From: Macrocystis pyrifera
Taxonomy: Eukaryota; Sar; Phaeophyceae; Laminariales; Laminariaceae
Assembly (NCBI GenBank): GCA_031763025.1
Contig: JASSKH010000021.1
Span: forward strand, 5,474,611 to 5,538,610
DNA: 64,000 bases
Reading direction: 5' to 3'
Under the pieces are notes generated by a model. The model was not told the DNA's origin and made no database searches. It saw nothing but the letters and a program-made list of their open reading frames with translations. The first letter of the stretch is position 1. Each line of letters starts with the position of its first letter. Both the position numbers and the translations under genes were made by a program. Shown piece after piece: positions 21,540-31,950 of this stretch.

Positions 21540-24500
21540 CCCCGATCCTTAGCGTTTGCATCCACCTATACCGGGAGTTTCACCACCAGGCGGGATGAAT
21601 GTGCACTTGGGATACAACGTGAATATGTTATATATTCGATTGTGCCCACACATGATGTAGACAGAGAGATACAAACGCGTCCCGCCCACACCTTCTTCGC
21701 AGGGCAGACAATCCATCAAAGTTCCTCCGCTCACAATCACAGGTACACAATTACAACTGCACTCGCATCATACGGCGACGAAAACACAGCTTGCTTTCGA
21801 TTTGGGGTTGATTTATACGTGAGATGCGCGCTGTGGTGTCACCTTGGCAGATGATGCACAAAACGTATCTCGGCGCACCACATTTATGTACAAATTTTGT
21901 CACTGTTATAGGAGGGTTGTTCTCAGGATAGCGGATACGTGACGTGGTCAGGTAGTCATTACTACTGTAAGTACCAGCCCGGAGTTAAGTTGCGTATTCA
22001 TTCGTCTACCATGTTTTCTGGACGGTTCGTTAGAAATAGGTTGCATAGCTTGAACGTTGTTTCGTGCATGTATGTTGATTGCTTCTCAGTGGTGGGGGGT
22101 TGATGTCACAAGTCACGTGTGTGGTTCCATCGTCCTAACGTAGGTATACACAGCTAGCAGATGGGCCGAAATCAATCGGTGCCACGGTAGTGTACGGAAT
22201 TTTCCTCTCGACATGCCAGAGGTCGCTACCGTGGACCAACGCGTGGCGGTCTAGGGTTACCATCTCTGACCCTCAAACGTTGCGAAACGGTCTTCGCCAC
22301 CCGCTTCCGTTTGGGATACACTTGGTGTAGGATAGCGGGGTCAATGGTCGCGACTTTGCGCAGGCCTTCGTTCAATCTCACCAGCAGGTCGGACTGACGA
22401 TATCGTATATTCCCACCCACTGAGTGAGACACTTCTATATTACACTGGAGACGGACTGCTGGTGTTCGATCCCTTCCCGGGCGACTTTCGAGGATCATGC
22501 TGAAGGCGTCCCTAAAACATCGACGATTTCTCAGGAGCAGTTTCCCCGAGCAGGGTTCCTCAGGCGGCGTATAAGGCGTTCGCAAACACGGGAGTTAAAT
22601 AGCCCAATAACGAGGTGATGCCTCGTCCGGTAGGCAGAAGTGAAAGCACACCAGGTTCCCTCGCGTCCTCGACCATACACGCTTTGTCAGTCGATCCGTC
22701 CAAGCTCAGGCGCACTAGTAATTAATTCCCGCTCAACGCCGGCTACAGGCAAGTGTTGTCCACTACGGACACAGTGGTCCTGCCAATGAAATGCTCGCTT
22801 GGTCTGAAGTCCGTAGGTGTATGGAATCCACCCGAACCCTCTACAGCCTCACGGATGAGTAGGAAATGCGCAGGGTTAGGTCAGAGGAATATCGGCGATA
22901 TTCCAGACCACCACGTCGAGGAAATAGTGCGGGCAAAGTCACCAACACGCGTACACGGATGCGACTAAGTGGTCCACAATCTAAAAGTTCGCGAAACAAT
23001 GTGCAGCTTTCTCGCAAAGACAACCCCTATGGTACGCAAGTTTGGGTATAGAAGTCCAGAGAAGGAACTATGAATGTAAAGGTCAAGAGGAAAACGGGAT
23101 CACGACCTACATAAGGCACCAGACGGGCTAGGTGATGCGAACAACAAGAATAAAGCCAAACCAACAGACAGAAAGTATAGGTGGTGTCGCCAGCAACGGT
23201 CGACGGCTCATTCCGACTCAACACTTGCATAATAGCACGATACGTCAGCATTCTGGGTGTCCAATGCATTGAACCAAACCTGGCTTGCGATTGAGGTCAA
23301 AATATTGGAACAACAGAGTAGATGCAGAAGGCCTTCTCCCCTATTGCCCAGTCTGCTTGGAGAAAGCCTCGGGAAAATATACTACGAGGTGGAAAGGGGA
23401 TACACAAAAAAGAATCATCCCACCGTCCCGGCTTACACGTACTACCCTGCAAACGGTTGACTTCACATGTATTGTGCCATTAGGACCCAGGTTGTTACCC
23501 CCTCACGGGCATCTAGCACGATGCTCGAAGAAGGGTGATCATCTGGGATGAGAGTCCCCAGCAACGGCGGGAGGCTCCAACCCAACACATACATAATGGC
23601 AAGATACATCTGAATAAATTTACGTTTACCATTCTACTGCGTGTTGTGCGCCCCCCTACGTTGCATTTCTGGCCCATGCCCCTACCCTAAATACAGAATT
23701 GTAGCAGCCAGGACTGTTTGGCGTGGTCGATGCTGGGACTGTCTGTGTCTTATATGAGGTATCAGATGCCTCGTACAAATGATGGTCACGTGTCCCCTCT
23801 GGAAGTCCCAAGAGGGTTGAAGCGTTATGTCGATATTTCCACCCAATGTCTGCGATAGACGCAGTCTCCGTACTGAATTATTTTGGTTTAGGTTGGGGTT
23901 AGGGTTGTGGCATGTCCTGGTATGCCGTCTAATTCAGACCGAGAGACGGACACGTTGTGGTCCCAGGGTTTGATACAGAAAATTAAGGACAACAAGCTCC
24001 GTATCAACGTACACGATACGCGAGAGCATATCCAGCACGGGCAATACAAGATCATCATAGTATTCACTGCGTAAACTTAGTTTCACACTACGGTACTGCG
24101 GTAGTAAATAAAAGGAAAACGCTTAAATGAGACGTACCAGAATGACGAAAGCTACTACTGCTGCTAACGTTGTGTTTTTAACAGCTGACGAAGCACTCAA
24201 AGAGACATCCTGATAATAGACGTTGTCGGAAACGAAGAAAATAACATAGAAACAGCGGAATAAAAATTATGGCCAAGCACCAATACGGAAGCGTGATAGA
24301 GCAGCGACTACCCTGTAGTAGCGAAAGCAAGGGTATTCGGGAAAAATAAACACGACCTAAAACATTTTTTTCTGTCCCAGACAAGATCGAAAACCAATTA
24401 AAATTCGATAATCGATATTACTGTGGTAACTTTGCGTCGTAGCTTATTTCGTATAGAGTTCGGGATCAATGAGAGCTCCTGTTGCTTCGCAAAGAGGGTA

Positions 24501-24700
24501 AATGCTACCCATGTCTTGAAGGATGTTGTATTTTTGTTTCACTGAGCGTGTGCGGGACTGTTACCAAACCGGCTTTGGTCTAGAACCTGTGCCTCGACTA
24601 TCGAGAGGTACCCGGAGGGGTTGTTTTCCCCCGGTTGGGAGCATGCCGATCACGTTACAACGCTCTCACTGGCCGATCACGGATTCACATTGTTTGATTT
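21540..24700. other. Unassigned spacer, one short direct repeat
   Basis: No gene recognised. CCAGCAACGG..GGCTC..CAACAC..CATAAT..GATAC occurs twice (23190-23252 and 23556-23611), a roughly 60-bp direct repeat. A minus-strand frame of 119 codons (22226-22585) is mixed in composition but matches no family known to me. A GGTTAGGGTT word at 23895 is too short to be telomeric. Confidence 0.35.
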
Positions 24701-24705
24701 TCTAA

Positions 24706-25362
24706 TGGAATACCATGGTAGTGACCATGGCTGTGGCAGCCGGTGGTTTACCATGGCAAGTCGTGAGGCTTCGATCGCGAGCCATAGATGGCCACGGCAA
24801 GCCACACGGACTACCATCGACCATGACGATGACACGGAACGTGCCGTGGCACTTACCATGGCACCCCACGGCAGCGCCATGGTAGCCCCACATTGTCCCA
24901 TGAAAACAGCCCCGCCATCCACAAGATGTAAACATATCATTTTGCCCTCGGCAGTAGCCTTCGGAAGCACCGAATGCAAAGAGTGACCCGTCATTTGATC
25001 TCTTAGGCGCATGATCTGCCGCGTTTGTGCATTATAATGACCCCTGGTGCCATCCGGACCTGGTCCGACTCACAAATTGCTAAACCAAAATTAGCCCTTC
25101 GCTGGAGCCGCCGGAGGCACCGTGCGAGAAGCGCTAACCATTACCTGAGCAATCAAGTGAAGGCGGGATCAGGGGTGATGATTTTGGACGAAATGCGACC
25201 CGATGTTTACTTGGCCGGTATATGGACGGCCGTACTTCGTTCCGTGGCGCTTGCCGTACGGCTTGCCATAGCCGTCGTGCCTTGGGTTTGCTTCGCAAAT
25301 ACCACGGGCTGCCACGGCATGACATGACACTGCTGTGGCTTGCCATGGGTACTGCCATGGCT
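24706..25362. repeat. CCATGG-rich palindromic cluster
   Basis: CCATGG occurs at 24713, 24725, 24751, 24856, 24877, 25343 and 25355, usually as ACCATGGCA or TGCCATGG with neighbouring GCCACGGCAAGCCAC and CCGTGGCAC words. Words and their complements are mixed, so the stretch can form several small hairpins. No regular period was found. No gene is supported. Confidence 0.6.
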
Positions 25363-25822
25363 TGCCGAAACATTGTCGCACCTCTGTCTCTGGACCGCTC
25401 CAATAGAAATTGTAGAATGCCTTAACGCGTGTACATGGCATGAACATATAACACGTTTTTTGAACGTATTCAGCACGCGTTTCCACCTTATCCAGGAATA
25501 GCTGAGAAATATAAACTGTTTGGAGCACAGGGGTCAGTACATTAACATACATCTGGAGCATTACTTTTACCTAATGCCAAACATGTGGCTGTGCCGCGGG
25601 ATCTCTGTACGCGCTTTAGTCAGAATTAAAATTCCGGTGCTGCTATTCAAGATTTTCTTGTTCTCACTACTGTAAAAACTATTAACATGTTGTGAGTCGC
25701 TAATTTACCGCAATTGTAAACCCGCCTTTGTGAATGATATGCAGGTGAAGGCCGAGGCGCGAGCGCCCGTACGCAAACATACACGCGTGTTGAGAGATTC
25801 TTCGCGCAGAGGGGCAGTGGTC

Positions 25823-26396
25823 ATGAGGCTTTTGAACACCTTTATCGCTTGGGCAGTGATGGCTACGTTCGTGGCAGCAACATCGGTCTCCCTGGACGTC
25901 GCGTCAGAGGCAAACGGTTTACCCACCCTCCCCAAGACAGTTTTCAGTTCCAAACTTCGTTTGGTTTACGTAGTTGGGATAGAGGGCACAGGACATCACT
26001 ACGTTAACGCAGTCTATGCTCTCATGTTGCGCACTAACAAACACCTGGTGCAAGTACCCGCTCGACTAGTCAGTCCTAAATTCTACAAACTTCCCTACGC
26101 GATGGGACGGGGTGTACCCCCCTATAGCAAAGCGCTTGACCGTGCAAGAGACGATATGCGCAAGATAGCTGGGCTCGGGGCCGAGATGGAACATCCAGGA
26201 GCGATGGTGATGGTATCCGGCAGATCATCGTATCCCTTTGGTCCTGGCCCGAACAAAGGACTCAGATACGTTGACCTGCGCATCATGGCAGAGGTGGCGG
26301 AAGCAGAGGGTGTGGACTTCCGCGTATTGTATCTACAGCGGTCTGCTATCGACCTTCTAATTTCTGTAACCGTTCATCGGAACTTTCAAAGGCGAG
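25823..26396 (+). CDS. Sulfotransferase-like protein, first exon (signal/anchor plus PAPS-binding motifs)
   Basis: I place the start at the ATG at 25823 because the first 25 residues (M-R-L-L-N-T-F-I-A-W-A-V-M-A-T-F-V-A-A) form a typical signal peptide or type II anchor; an in-frame ATG at 25730 would add a charged leader. Around residue 50 comes L-V-Y-V-V-G-I-E-G-T-G-H-H, a P-loop-like 5'-phosphosulfate-binding site. Near residue 180 comes L-Y-L-Q-R-S-A-I-D-L-L-I-S..H-R, matching the 3'-phosphate-binding Arg/Ser motif. Such proteins transfer sulfate from PAPS to carbohydrates in the Golgi. The frame stops at 26399 inside what is probably an intron; donor candidates are GCGAGT at 26390 or GTCTGA at 26397. 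Sulfotransferase identity is by motif only. Confidence 0.55.
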
Positions 26397-27557
26397 TCTG
26401 ACCAACAACACTGATAACACTTGACGGCCCTTAGACTGCACTCCTCTCGTGCCCATCTCGTTTTTTTGCACAAACGTCCAGGTTGCGTCATGGATAGTTC
26501 TGGTCGTGTAGCCTTGTTGGATGTCGAACGTTCTGACCTCGACGAGCACGTAGGGCACACACGAGTACCAGGTATCTATATATTTTATACTGTCTCCAGC
26601 GTAAATGTGTTGTGTCAGACCTTTCCAAGCACTGGAAACGGGTTGATTGTATATTTAACAGCTCTACGGTAGATCTTTCGTTACACGGCGTTCTATTAAT
26701 GGGAAGTGTGTGAGCTTACCGGCTTTCACGCGTATGTAAAAATACCTCCTGAAAATGTATGATAAACATGCGGTCGATCGCAATGTGGCTAGTGGCTCTC
26801 GGAATACGATCAAACAGCCTCACAGTATATAATTTCTCCACTGGCAATGGCGTTGTGGTCGACATGCCACACTGTAAGCTTGGCCAAACCGTCACCCTGG
26901 ACAACCAAGTTTGGTACTGTAGTCCGCAAGCGAAATCGTTTGTTTCGCATCTAAATGGGCCACATGTATATGAAAGAATGTATGTGGTTGGTCACAAAAG
27001 CGTGCCGGCGTAGAGCGAAGACGAGAGAATAATACACCGACAAAGTATCTGAACTGTATTGACACCGTCCGGTAATGACTTGATTTCCCTCAACGCGTCA
27101 AAGATTTTGTGCGTCAAAGAATGGCCTATCACTTATCGGTGAGCGTTGTTTACTTCGAACATCTACCATCTGGGTGCATGGTTCCGCTCTCTTTGGGCGG
27201 GTCTCCGCCCAGTGGTGCATTCCAATTCCTCAATTGATGCATGTACAGCACGGTAAACATGATGCACGAAAGCTTGGAATCCGGAGGTCCCTAACCGGTT
27301 TAGTCGAGTTTGTAGGCTGTTCTCGAAGTCGTTTTCTAGTGTACTTTTCTGTCTACGGCGTTATGCCTGAACCACTCATGTTCGAGATACGTTCGCACTG
27401 ACTCGACGTTACCCTCCTGGTATCTAACATCAGCCGTAGTGTTGAGAGCTGTGCATTAACATCCGTCGTGCGCTTGTGCCTGCGATTGTGTCTGTCCGCC
27501 CGCACACTCTACAACGGGTTTACGGTTGAACGTCATCACAGCGGGCTAAACAATAGG
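26397..27557 (+). other. Probable intron of the sulfotransferase-like gene
   Basis: It joins two frames that read as one protein. Two splice pairs keep the frame: a GC donor near 26390 with an AG at 27556-27557, or a GT donor at 26397 with an AG at 27577-27578. Neither is strong. A small open frame (26759-27013) inside it is not assigned. The interval also carries one TACCAGGTA nonamer (26566). Confidence 0.4.
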
Positions 27558-27896
27558 GGAACAGCAACGCCACAGGAGGAGTATATGCAGTACATGCAAG
27601 TCTTGCTTACGGATATCGCTGTGGTTCACTCCTTCCTCGGAGAGCTGGATCCTAGATTTGTGGTGTGTTTTGACTATGACCGTGTAGGCGATGTGAACCA
27701 ATCCGCTTCGGTGGCGGACTTTTTGGCACCGAATGAAGTTGTGGCTGAAGCTCTCGATACGTCGTTTATTGCACTTGCACAGCCGCACGGAAACTCATCT
27801 GAGTCACTACTGTACGAGGGTGCTGATGTAATTGCATCCCGTTTGCAGCGTAAATTTGACGCGTTTGAATCGCAACTCTGTTCGGGTATGAGGTAG
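27558..27896 (+). CDS. Sulfotransferase-like protein, last exon
   Basis: An open frame ending in TAG at 27894-27896. It has alternating helices (Y-M-Q-V-L-L-T-D-I-A-V-V-H-S-F-L) followed by a strand-rich R-F-V-V-C-F-D-Y-D-R segment, then V-A-D-F-L-A-P and a C-terminal helix R-L-Q-R-K-F-D-A-F. This would be the C-terminal half after the 3'-phosphate-binding motif of the exon at 25823, and the combined length, around 300 residues, suits a compact sulfotransferase. The link between exons is inferred from order, orientation, spacing and compatible phase. Base composition is more even than in the repeats around it. Confidence 0.5.
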   Translation, partial: GTATPQEEYMQYMQVLLTDIAVVHSFLGELDPRFVVCFDYDRVGDVNQSASVADFLAPNEVVAEALDTSFIALAQPHGNSSESLLYEGADVIASRLQRKFDAFESQLCSGMR

Positions 27897-28685
27897 GAAT
27901 AGCGTCGCCGTTTTTCCCAAGGAGGGGCAGCCATTAACGGCGCAGCAGTGTAGCGCTATGGTATAGCATGAAACGAGTTCGTTTCAATTGACAGAAGTGG
28001 GAGGGGGTGGATATCTTGTCGCGGTTGTTCCAAGGACCCGAGGGTTTCCAGAGAAGCGGGTGGGCGTAGTATTCGAAGGGGGGTGATGTGACCAAGACCG
28101 GAGATAAACGCCTGTCCGCACGAACGGACGTGCGGCCGGTGCGGCCCACAACCTCTCGTAGCTCCCTACGTAGCCTTGCCTATTACCCTCCGCGCTATAC
28201 TACTCCCAAAGAGCACCGGTCAGGACCGAGGCTGCGTTGGACAATGATCAGTCTGTGCGTGAACTTGGGCAGAGTGTGAGCGTGGCATGTACGGCCAGCA
28301 CCTAGCGGGCTAGCTCTGGGAGACAATATAAACCATGGCGTGAAAACAGGCACTTGTTACATGGTGGCGAAAGGACCCCCGAGGGGTAGCTCCTATCATG
28401 AGTGGTTTGCATGCAGGAATTGTGAATGCTCTCCCAGAACGGATACATGCACGCCACGAGACTGTGACAGACATCTCCGACAAAGCGAAGGCGGAAGTTG
28501 CACGTTGAACACGGTGTTAACCCAGGTTGGTGGATGATTGTATGCAAGTACACTAGGGCTGGGTATCATTTTCCTGGGTGAGGACATGTCTGCGCAATGC
28601 GTACGTATATGTATGATCTATGTATATTTATATCCTGATTGTTTCCTTATTCTAGATATAAAAGTTGTATTGGTTTCTCGCTATA
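27897..28685. other. Downstream spacer
   Basis: No gene recognised. It presumably includes the 3' UTR of the sulfotransferase-like gene; no clear polyadenylation signal stands out. Confidence 0.3.
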
Positions 28686-28870
28686 GCGTCCCCGGTGGCT
28701 TGGTAGGTGGTCCGCGTGCCTATCAAGATCAATTTCGTGGGTTCAAGTCTCACCGAGTGCACGCTCGTAGGGACTTTTTCTTGCATAAAAAATTGATTAG
28801 CGGAAAGCGCGAGAGCGTGAGTTAGCTACATTCGATGAAAATCGACGAGAAGTGGGAATGCCGAATCCTA
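28686..28870 (+). repeat. tRNA-derived SINE-like repeat A, copy 2
   Basis: Well preserved RNA polymerase III promoter: A box TGGCTTGGTAGG at 28696-28707 and B box GGGTTCAAGTC at 28739-28749. The latter sits in a perfect T-arm (GTGGG / CTCAC, 7-nt loop). The body is homologous to 10972-11154 and ends in GGAATGCCGAATCCTA. The LINE 3' fragment begins immediately after it. No acceptor stem forms, so this is not a working tRNA gene. Confidence 0.8.
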
Positions 28871-30549
28871 AGCAGACGGCCCAATTTTTATACCTAGGCG
28901 GCAGTATCCTCGAAAACGCCGACCTCTAGCTCGAAATCGACCGACGGATCCGTCTGATGCGAGCATGCCTCAAACAGTTCGGCCCGGAGCTGTATGATAG
29001 GACGACTGCACCCTTAGCCTGAAAGTCCGAATGCTGAACGCCGAGGTTTTTGAGACCCTGCTGTACGGGTGTGTGACGTAGACCCTCAGAGCGGAACACT
29101 TTGCCTAGCTTCGAACGACTCACCAAGTCCTGTTGCGAGCCATTGGCTTCCAGGGCCGACTTCGTGCTGCCATACCACCCTCTCGTACGCGAAGGCCCTC
29201 AAGAGTACATGTTGCGAGAGCCTCGAAACGACCATCCGCCAACGGCGGCTCTTCTTCGCGGGGGCCGTGGCACGGCAAAGCAAGGAGCGATTACCCAGTC
29301 GGGTAATGTTCGGGACGATGGTTGGTGGGGAGAATCGGAGACCTGGCGGACAGTTTAAGACTTGGCATAGATGCATAGTCGAAGACCTTAGGGAGTTCCG
29401 AGCCACCGAAGGGTCAACGGAACTTGCCCCCTTGGTTTGGAGTTGAGACCACCTTGTGGTCGACTGTTGCAAAAAAGGCGGGGAAATGGTACCGGAGGAT
29501 CCTCGAAGCAGCCGAACGGTTCATGGTGAGGTGGCACGAGGCTGAGCTGAGTAGGCAGCGCCCCGCATCCGCCGTGGATGGGGTCCAAGGGAATGGGGGG
29601 AGGGGGGGCAACAAGAGGAGTGGTAGAAAACCCGACCAAGGGAATGCGGAGGGGGGGGGGGAGCAGGAGCAGAAGGGAAACTGCGGTGGACGAAAGTAGG
29701 AAGGAGATGGCAGACAGGGTAGCAAGGTACCGGGCAGACTAGGAAGTAGAACATGCCTATACTACTCGTGCCACCAACTGGTGCAGCTGGTTCGAACGTG
29801 GTCTTCCCTTGTCTTCCTTTTGTTTTTGTTTCTTTAGGTTTCTTTCTTTTTCATTCTTTCTGCGCTGACCCTACGTGATTTCCATTTTCTTTCTTTCTCC
29901 TCCTTTCTCCGATTGATGAGCCTTTTTGAAGGGGTCGTGTGGCGTGGGTTGATGACGAGCCTGCTTTGCTTGTTTTGTGTTGTCTGACGCCGAGGGGCCG
30001 TGCATAGTCGACGAACGCTGGACGGAGGCGGCAGACAGGGTAGGAAGGTACCAGGCGGACTAGCAGGGAGACCCTGGCTGTGCTACTCGTACCATAAACT
30101 GCTGCCGCTACCAGGAGGATGCTGTGTGCGTTGGTTTGCCTGTTATTTTCCCTTGGTTCTTAAGTCTTACTCTGTTGACGACGACTATTAATAGTGGTGT
30201 TTTCCTGCTTTTCCTTTTTTTCCAGCTCGTTCTTCTCAAGTGTCTGCCAGATTCCCTGCGGGGGGGGGCACGATGGTTTGTTCTTGCATTTTTTTTCTTG
30301 TTTCTTTTTCTCTTTCTAATTGTCTTCTTTTTTTTCTCTTTGTTTCGTTTCGTTTCTCTAGGTCATGGAATATGTATGTCGTGCCTGTCGTATGCAGTAT
30401 GCTGACATGGCATTGCATTGCATACGTGGCAACGTAGTATGTCTGTGGCGTAGCTTTGTGACCACAGAACTTGTATCTTTCTAGGATTGAAGAATCGGCA
30501 CGGACACTGGTTGTGCTGGATGTCGACGGGTAGAAAGAGCGGTTTAATG
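28871..30549 (+). mobile_element. LINE 3' fragment, 5'-truncated (LINE copy 3)
   Basis: Starts in the RT thumb (A-Q-F-L-Y-L-G-G-S-I-L-E-N-A-D-L, with a stop following). It runs through the C-terminal domain to a stop at 29697-29699 and then an 850-nt 3' UTR with T-rich runs. The 3' end GTCGACGGGTAGAAAGAGCGG..TTTAATGT (30519-30548) is shared with copy 1 and is followed by an A-rich (CAA)n tail. Copy 3 therefore shows the family's natural 3' terminus. The abrupt 5' truncation is typical of target-primed reverse transcription. Confidence 0.8.
29040..29699 (+). pseudogene. LINE C-terminal domain, copy 3
   Basis: Pieces in two or three frames: L-Y-G-C-V-T stop, then a region aligned with 43454-43700 of copy 4, then T-T-L-W-S-T-V-A-K-K-A-G-K-W-Y-R-R-I-L-E-A-A-E-R-F-M-V-R-W-H (29448-29535). 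A Gly/Arg/Lys-rich tail closes at the stop. Stops and frameshifts rule out function. Confidence 0.7.
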
Positions 30550-30554
30550 TGAAG

Positions 30555-30664
30555 AAAAAAACAACAACAACAACAACAAAAACAAAAACAACATATGAAA
30601 GAGAGAAAAAAAAATAAGATAAAAACAGAAAAAATAATCAAGGAGAAAAACAAAAAAAGAAGAG
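30555..30664. repeat. A-rich (CAA)n / (A)n tail
   Basis: CAACAACAACAACAAC followed by A-rich sequence directly downstream of the LINE 3' end; most simply the retrotransposition tail. Confidence 0.75.
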
Positions 30665-30794
30665 AGAAAACTATAGACTGGGCACTGGTCCAGTATGTAC
30701 TGCCAGTACTACAGAACTGACTACTGTACCGGCTGAGGGAACTGCCCGGGTGCCAGTACTTTGGCTATTTACGTACGTCATACAATAATGCCTA

Positions 30795-31127
30795 ATGAAA
30801 CAACGGAAAGCCATCGAAAATCAAGGCGTAAAGAGCAGAGACGGCGCGCAGAACAGCAAGAGAGAGACAGGGGGCGAGACCGTGAGTACGATGGACGAAG
30901 CCACCTCCTCCACAGATGGCTTGGGCTGTGTGGATCTTGACAGTTCACCTGGAGCCGAGCCCTTGGTGGAATCGAGCCCCGCCACCGCTGCTGCTGCTGC
31001 TGCTGCTGGTGTGAAGTTTGTATCGGCTCCCAATCGAGAAGGGTATCGGGACCGGCTGAAGCAGTCACAGTGGGAGGCGAAACGCACAAGGTTCAAGACA
31101 TCGCCGAGGAGAATTACTGTAGAGTAA
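30795..31127 (+). CDS. Possible exon, poly-Ala protein of unknown function
   Basis: A 110-codon plus-strand frame. An acidic Ser/Asp/Glu-rich N-terminal half (from an internal Met, T-M-D-E-A-T-S-S-T-D-G-L-G) is followed by a GCT-encoded Ala run (30982-31009) and a basic tail (R-D-R-L-K-Q-S-Q-W-E-A-K-R). Composition is protein-like and independent of the neighbouring transposons, but no domain is recognised. The opposite frame is a Gln run, which is why I prefer this strand only weakly. Confidence 0.3.
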   Translation: MKQRKAIENQGVKSRDGAQNSKRETGGETVSTMDEATSSTDGLGCVDLDSSPGAEPLVESSPATAAAAAAAGVKFVSAPNREGYRDRLKQSQWEAKRTRFKTSPRRITVE

Positions 31128-31640
31128 ACATTATGTTTGGAACAATATAAATGGATATGTAGTACGTGAATATTTACATCTCTGACGCCGCGATTTTGCA
31201 AATGGTAGCAATTCGGTAATGCACACTTCGAACGTGTTTTTGAACCCGTGTCCCACCTTTTCGGTATCTGGGCTGCGTGCTGCAGTGTGCCGTATTCCCG
31301 CACATTGTTGCCCATCATACGTTTCGCTCGCTTTTGCTCTTTCTTTTGATATTCCTTAGTCAATCTACCACCAAATTGCATTCGAAATGGTCCAAAAATG
31401 ACGTCTTGTTTAGCTCTAGTGAAGCCAAAACGCCTACAAACATGCCTCCGTCGGGGCGCCCTTAGCGGGGCCCTCTGGGGGCCGCCTACCGCGGGGGGGT
31501 CAGAGATTGCGGCTTCGCCCCGACCACCAGTGCACCGCTCGGGTCAATTGTACTGGCATATGACGCACTCAGTACATACTGTACTGGCTACAGCTACCAG
31601 GGCCCAGTCCAAAAAACTGTCGTGCCTCCCGGTGTCTATT
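31128..31640. other. Unassigned spacer
   Basis: Nothing recognised apart from a GC-rich patch at 31450-31540 with GGGGCGCCC and GGGGCCC palindromes. Confidence 0.3.
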
Positions 31641-31950
31641 ACATACCTGGTAACAGGTTATATCTCAGCAACTTCGTCGCGTTTGCGTCGTCGGGAGGAC
31701 ACGAGTTCAAATCTCAATTCGAACGATTACTTTGTGGAAACGCTCGCGCGTGCATCGGTGAAAACATATCAGGATCTCCCTGGTTCCCCAGGTATCGAGA
31801 GGAATACGGTAGCGACGTCCCAAAGATCTCGCCGTTCAGAAGGGGAGAGAAAGTTATATCGTTTCCCATGCGTTTTGGGTGTTCGATCGATTGTTTACCC
31901 CTCTGGTTCAGTAGGTAATACCTTAACGTTTGGATCTCTCTACAAAAAAA
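31641..31950 (+). repeat. tRNA-like SINE repeat B, copy 1
   Basis: Homologous to 33300-33650. Shared blocks are TATATCTCAGC (A-box position, 31669), GACACGAGTTCAAATCTCA (B box GAGTTCAAATC, 31703-31713), TCCCTGGTTCCCCAGGTAT, CCCAAAGAT..CCGTTCAGA, and a second A-box-like CAGTAGGTAATACC near 31916. Copy 1 is more decayed at the A box. Confidence 0.7.

Noticed and set aside
23885-23910. Interstitial telomere (GGTTAGGGTT)
   Set aside because: Only about two imperfect units; compatible with chance.
28686-28760. Functional tRNA gene
   Set aside because: Good A and B boxes and T-arm, but no acceptor stem or anticodon arm, and a homologous degenerate copy with the same non-tRNA body exists at 10972.
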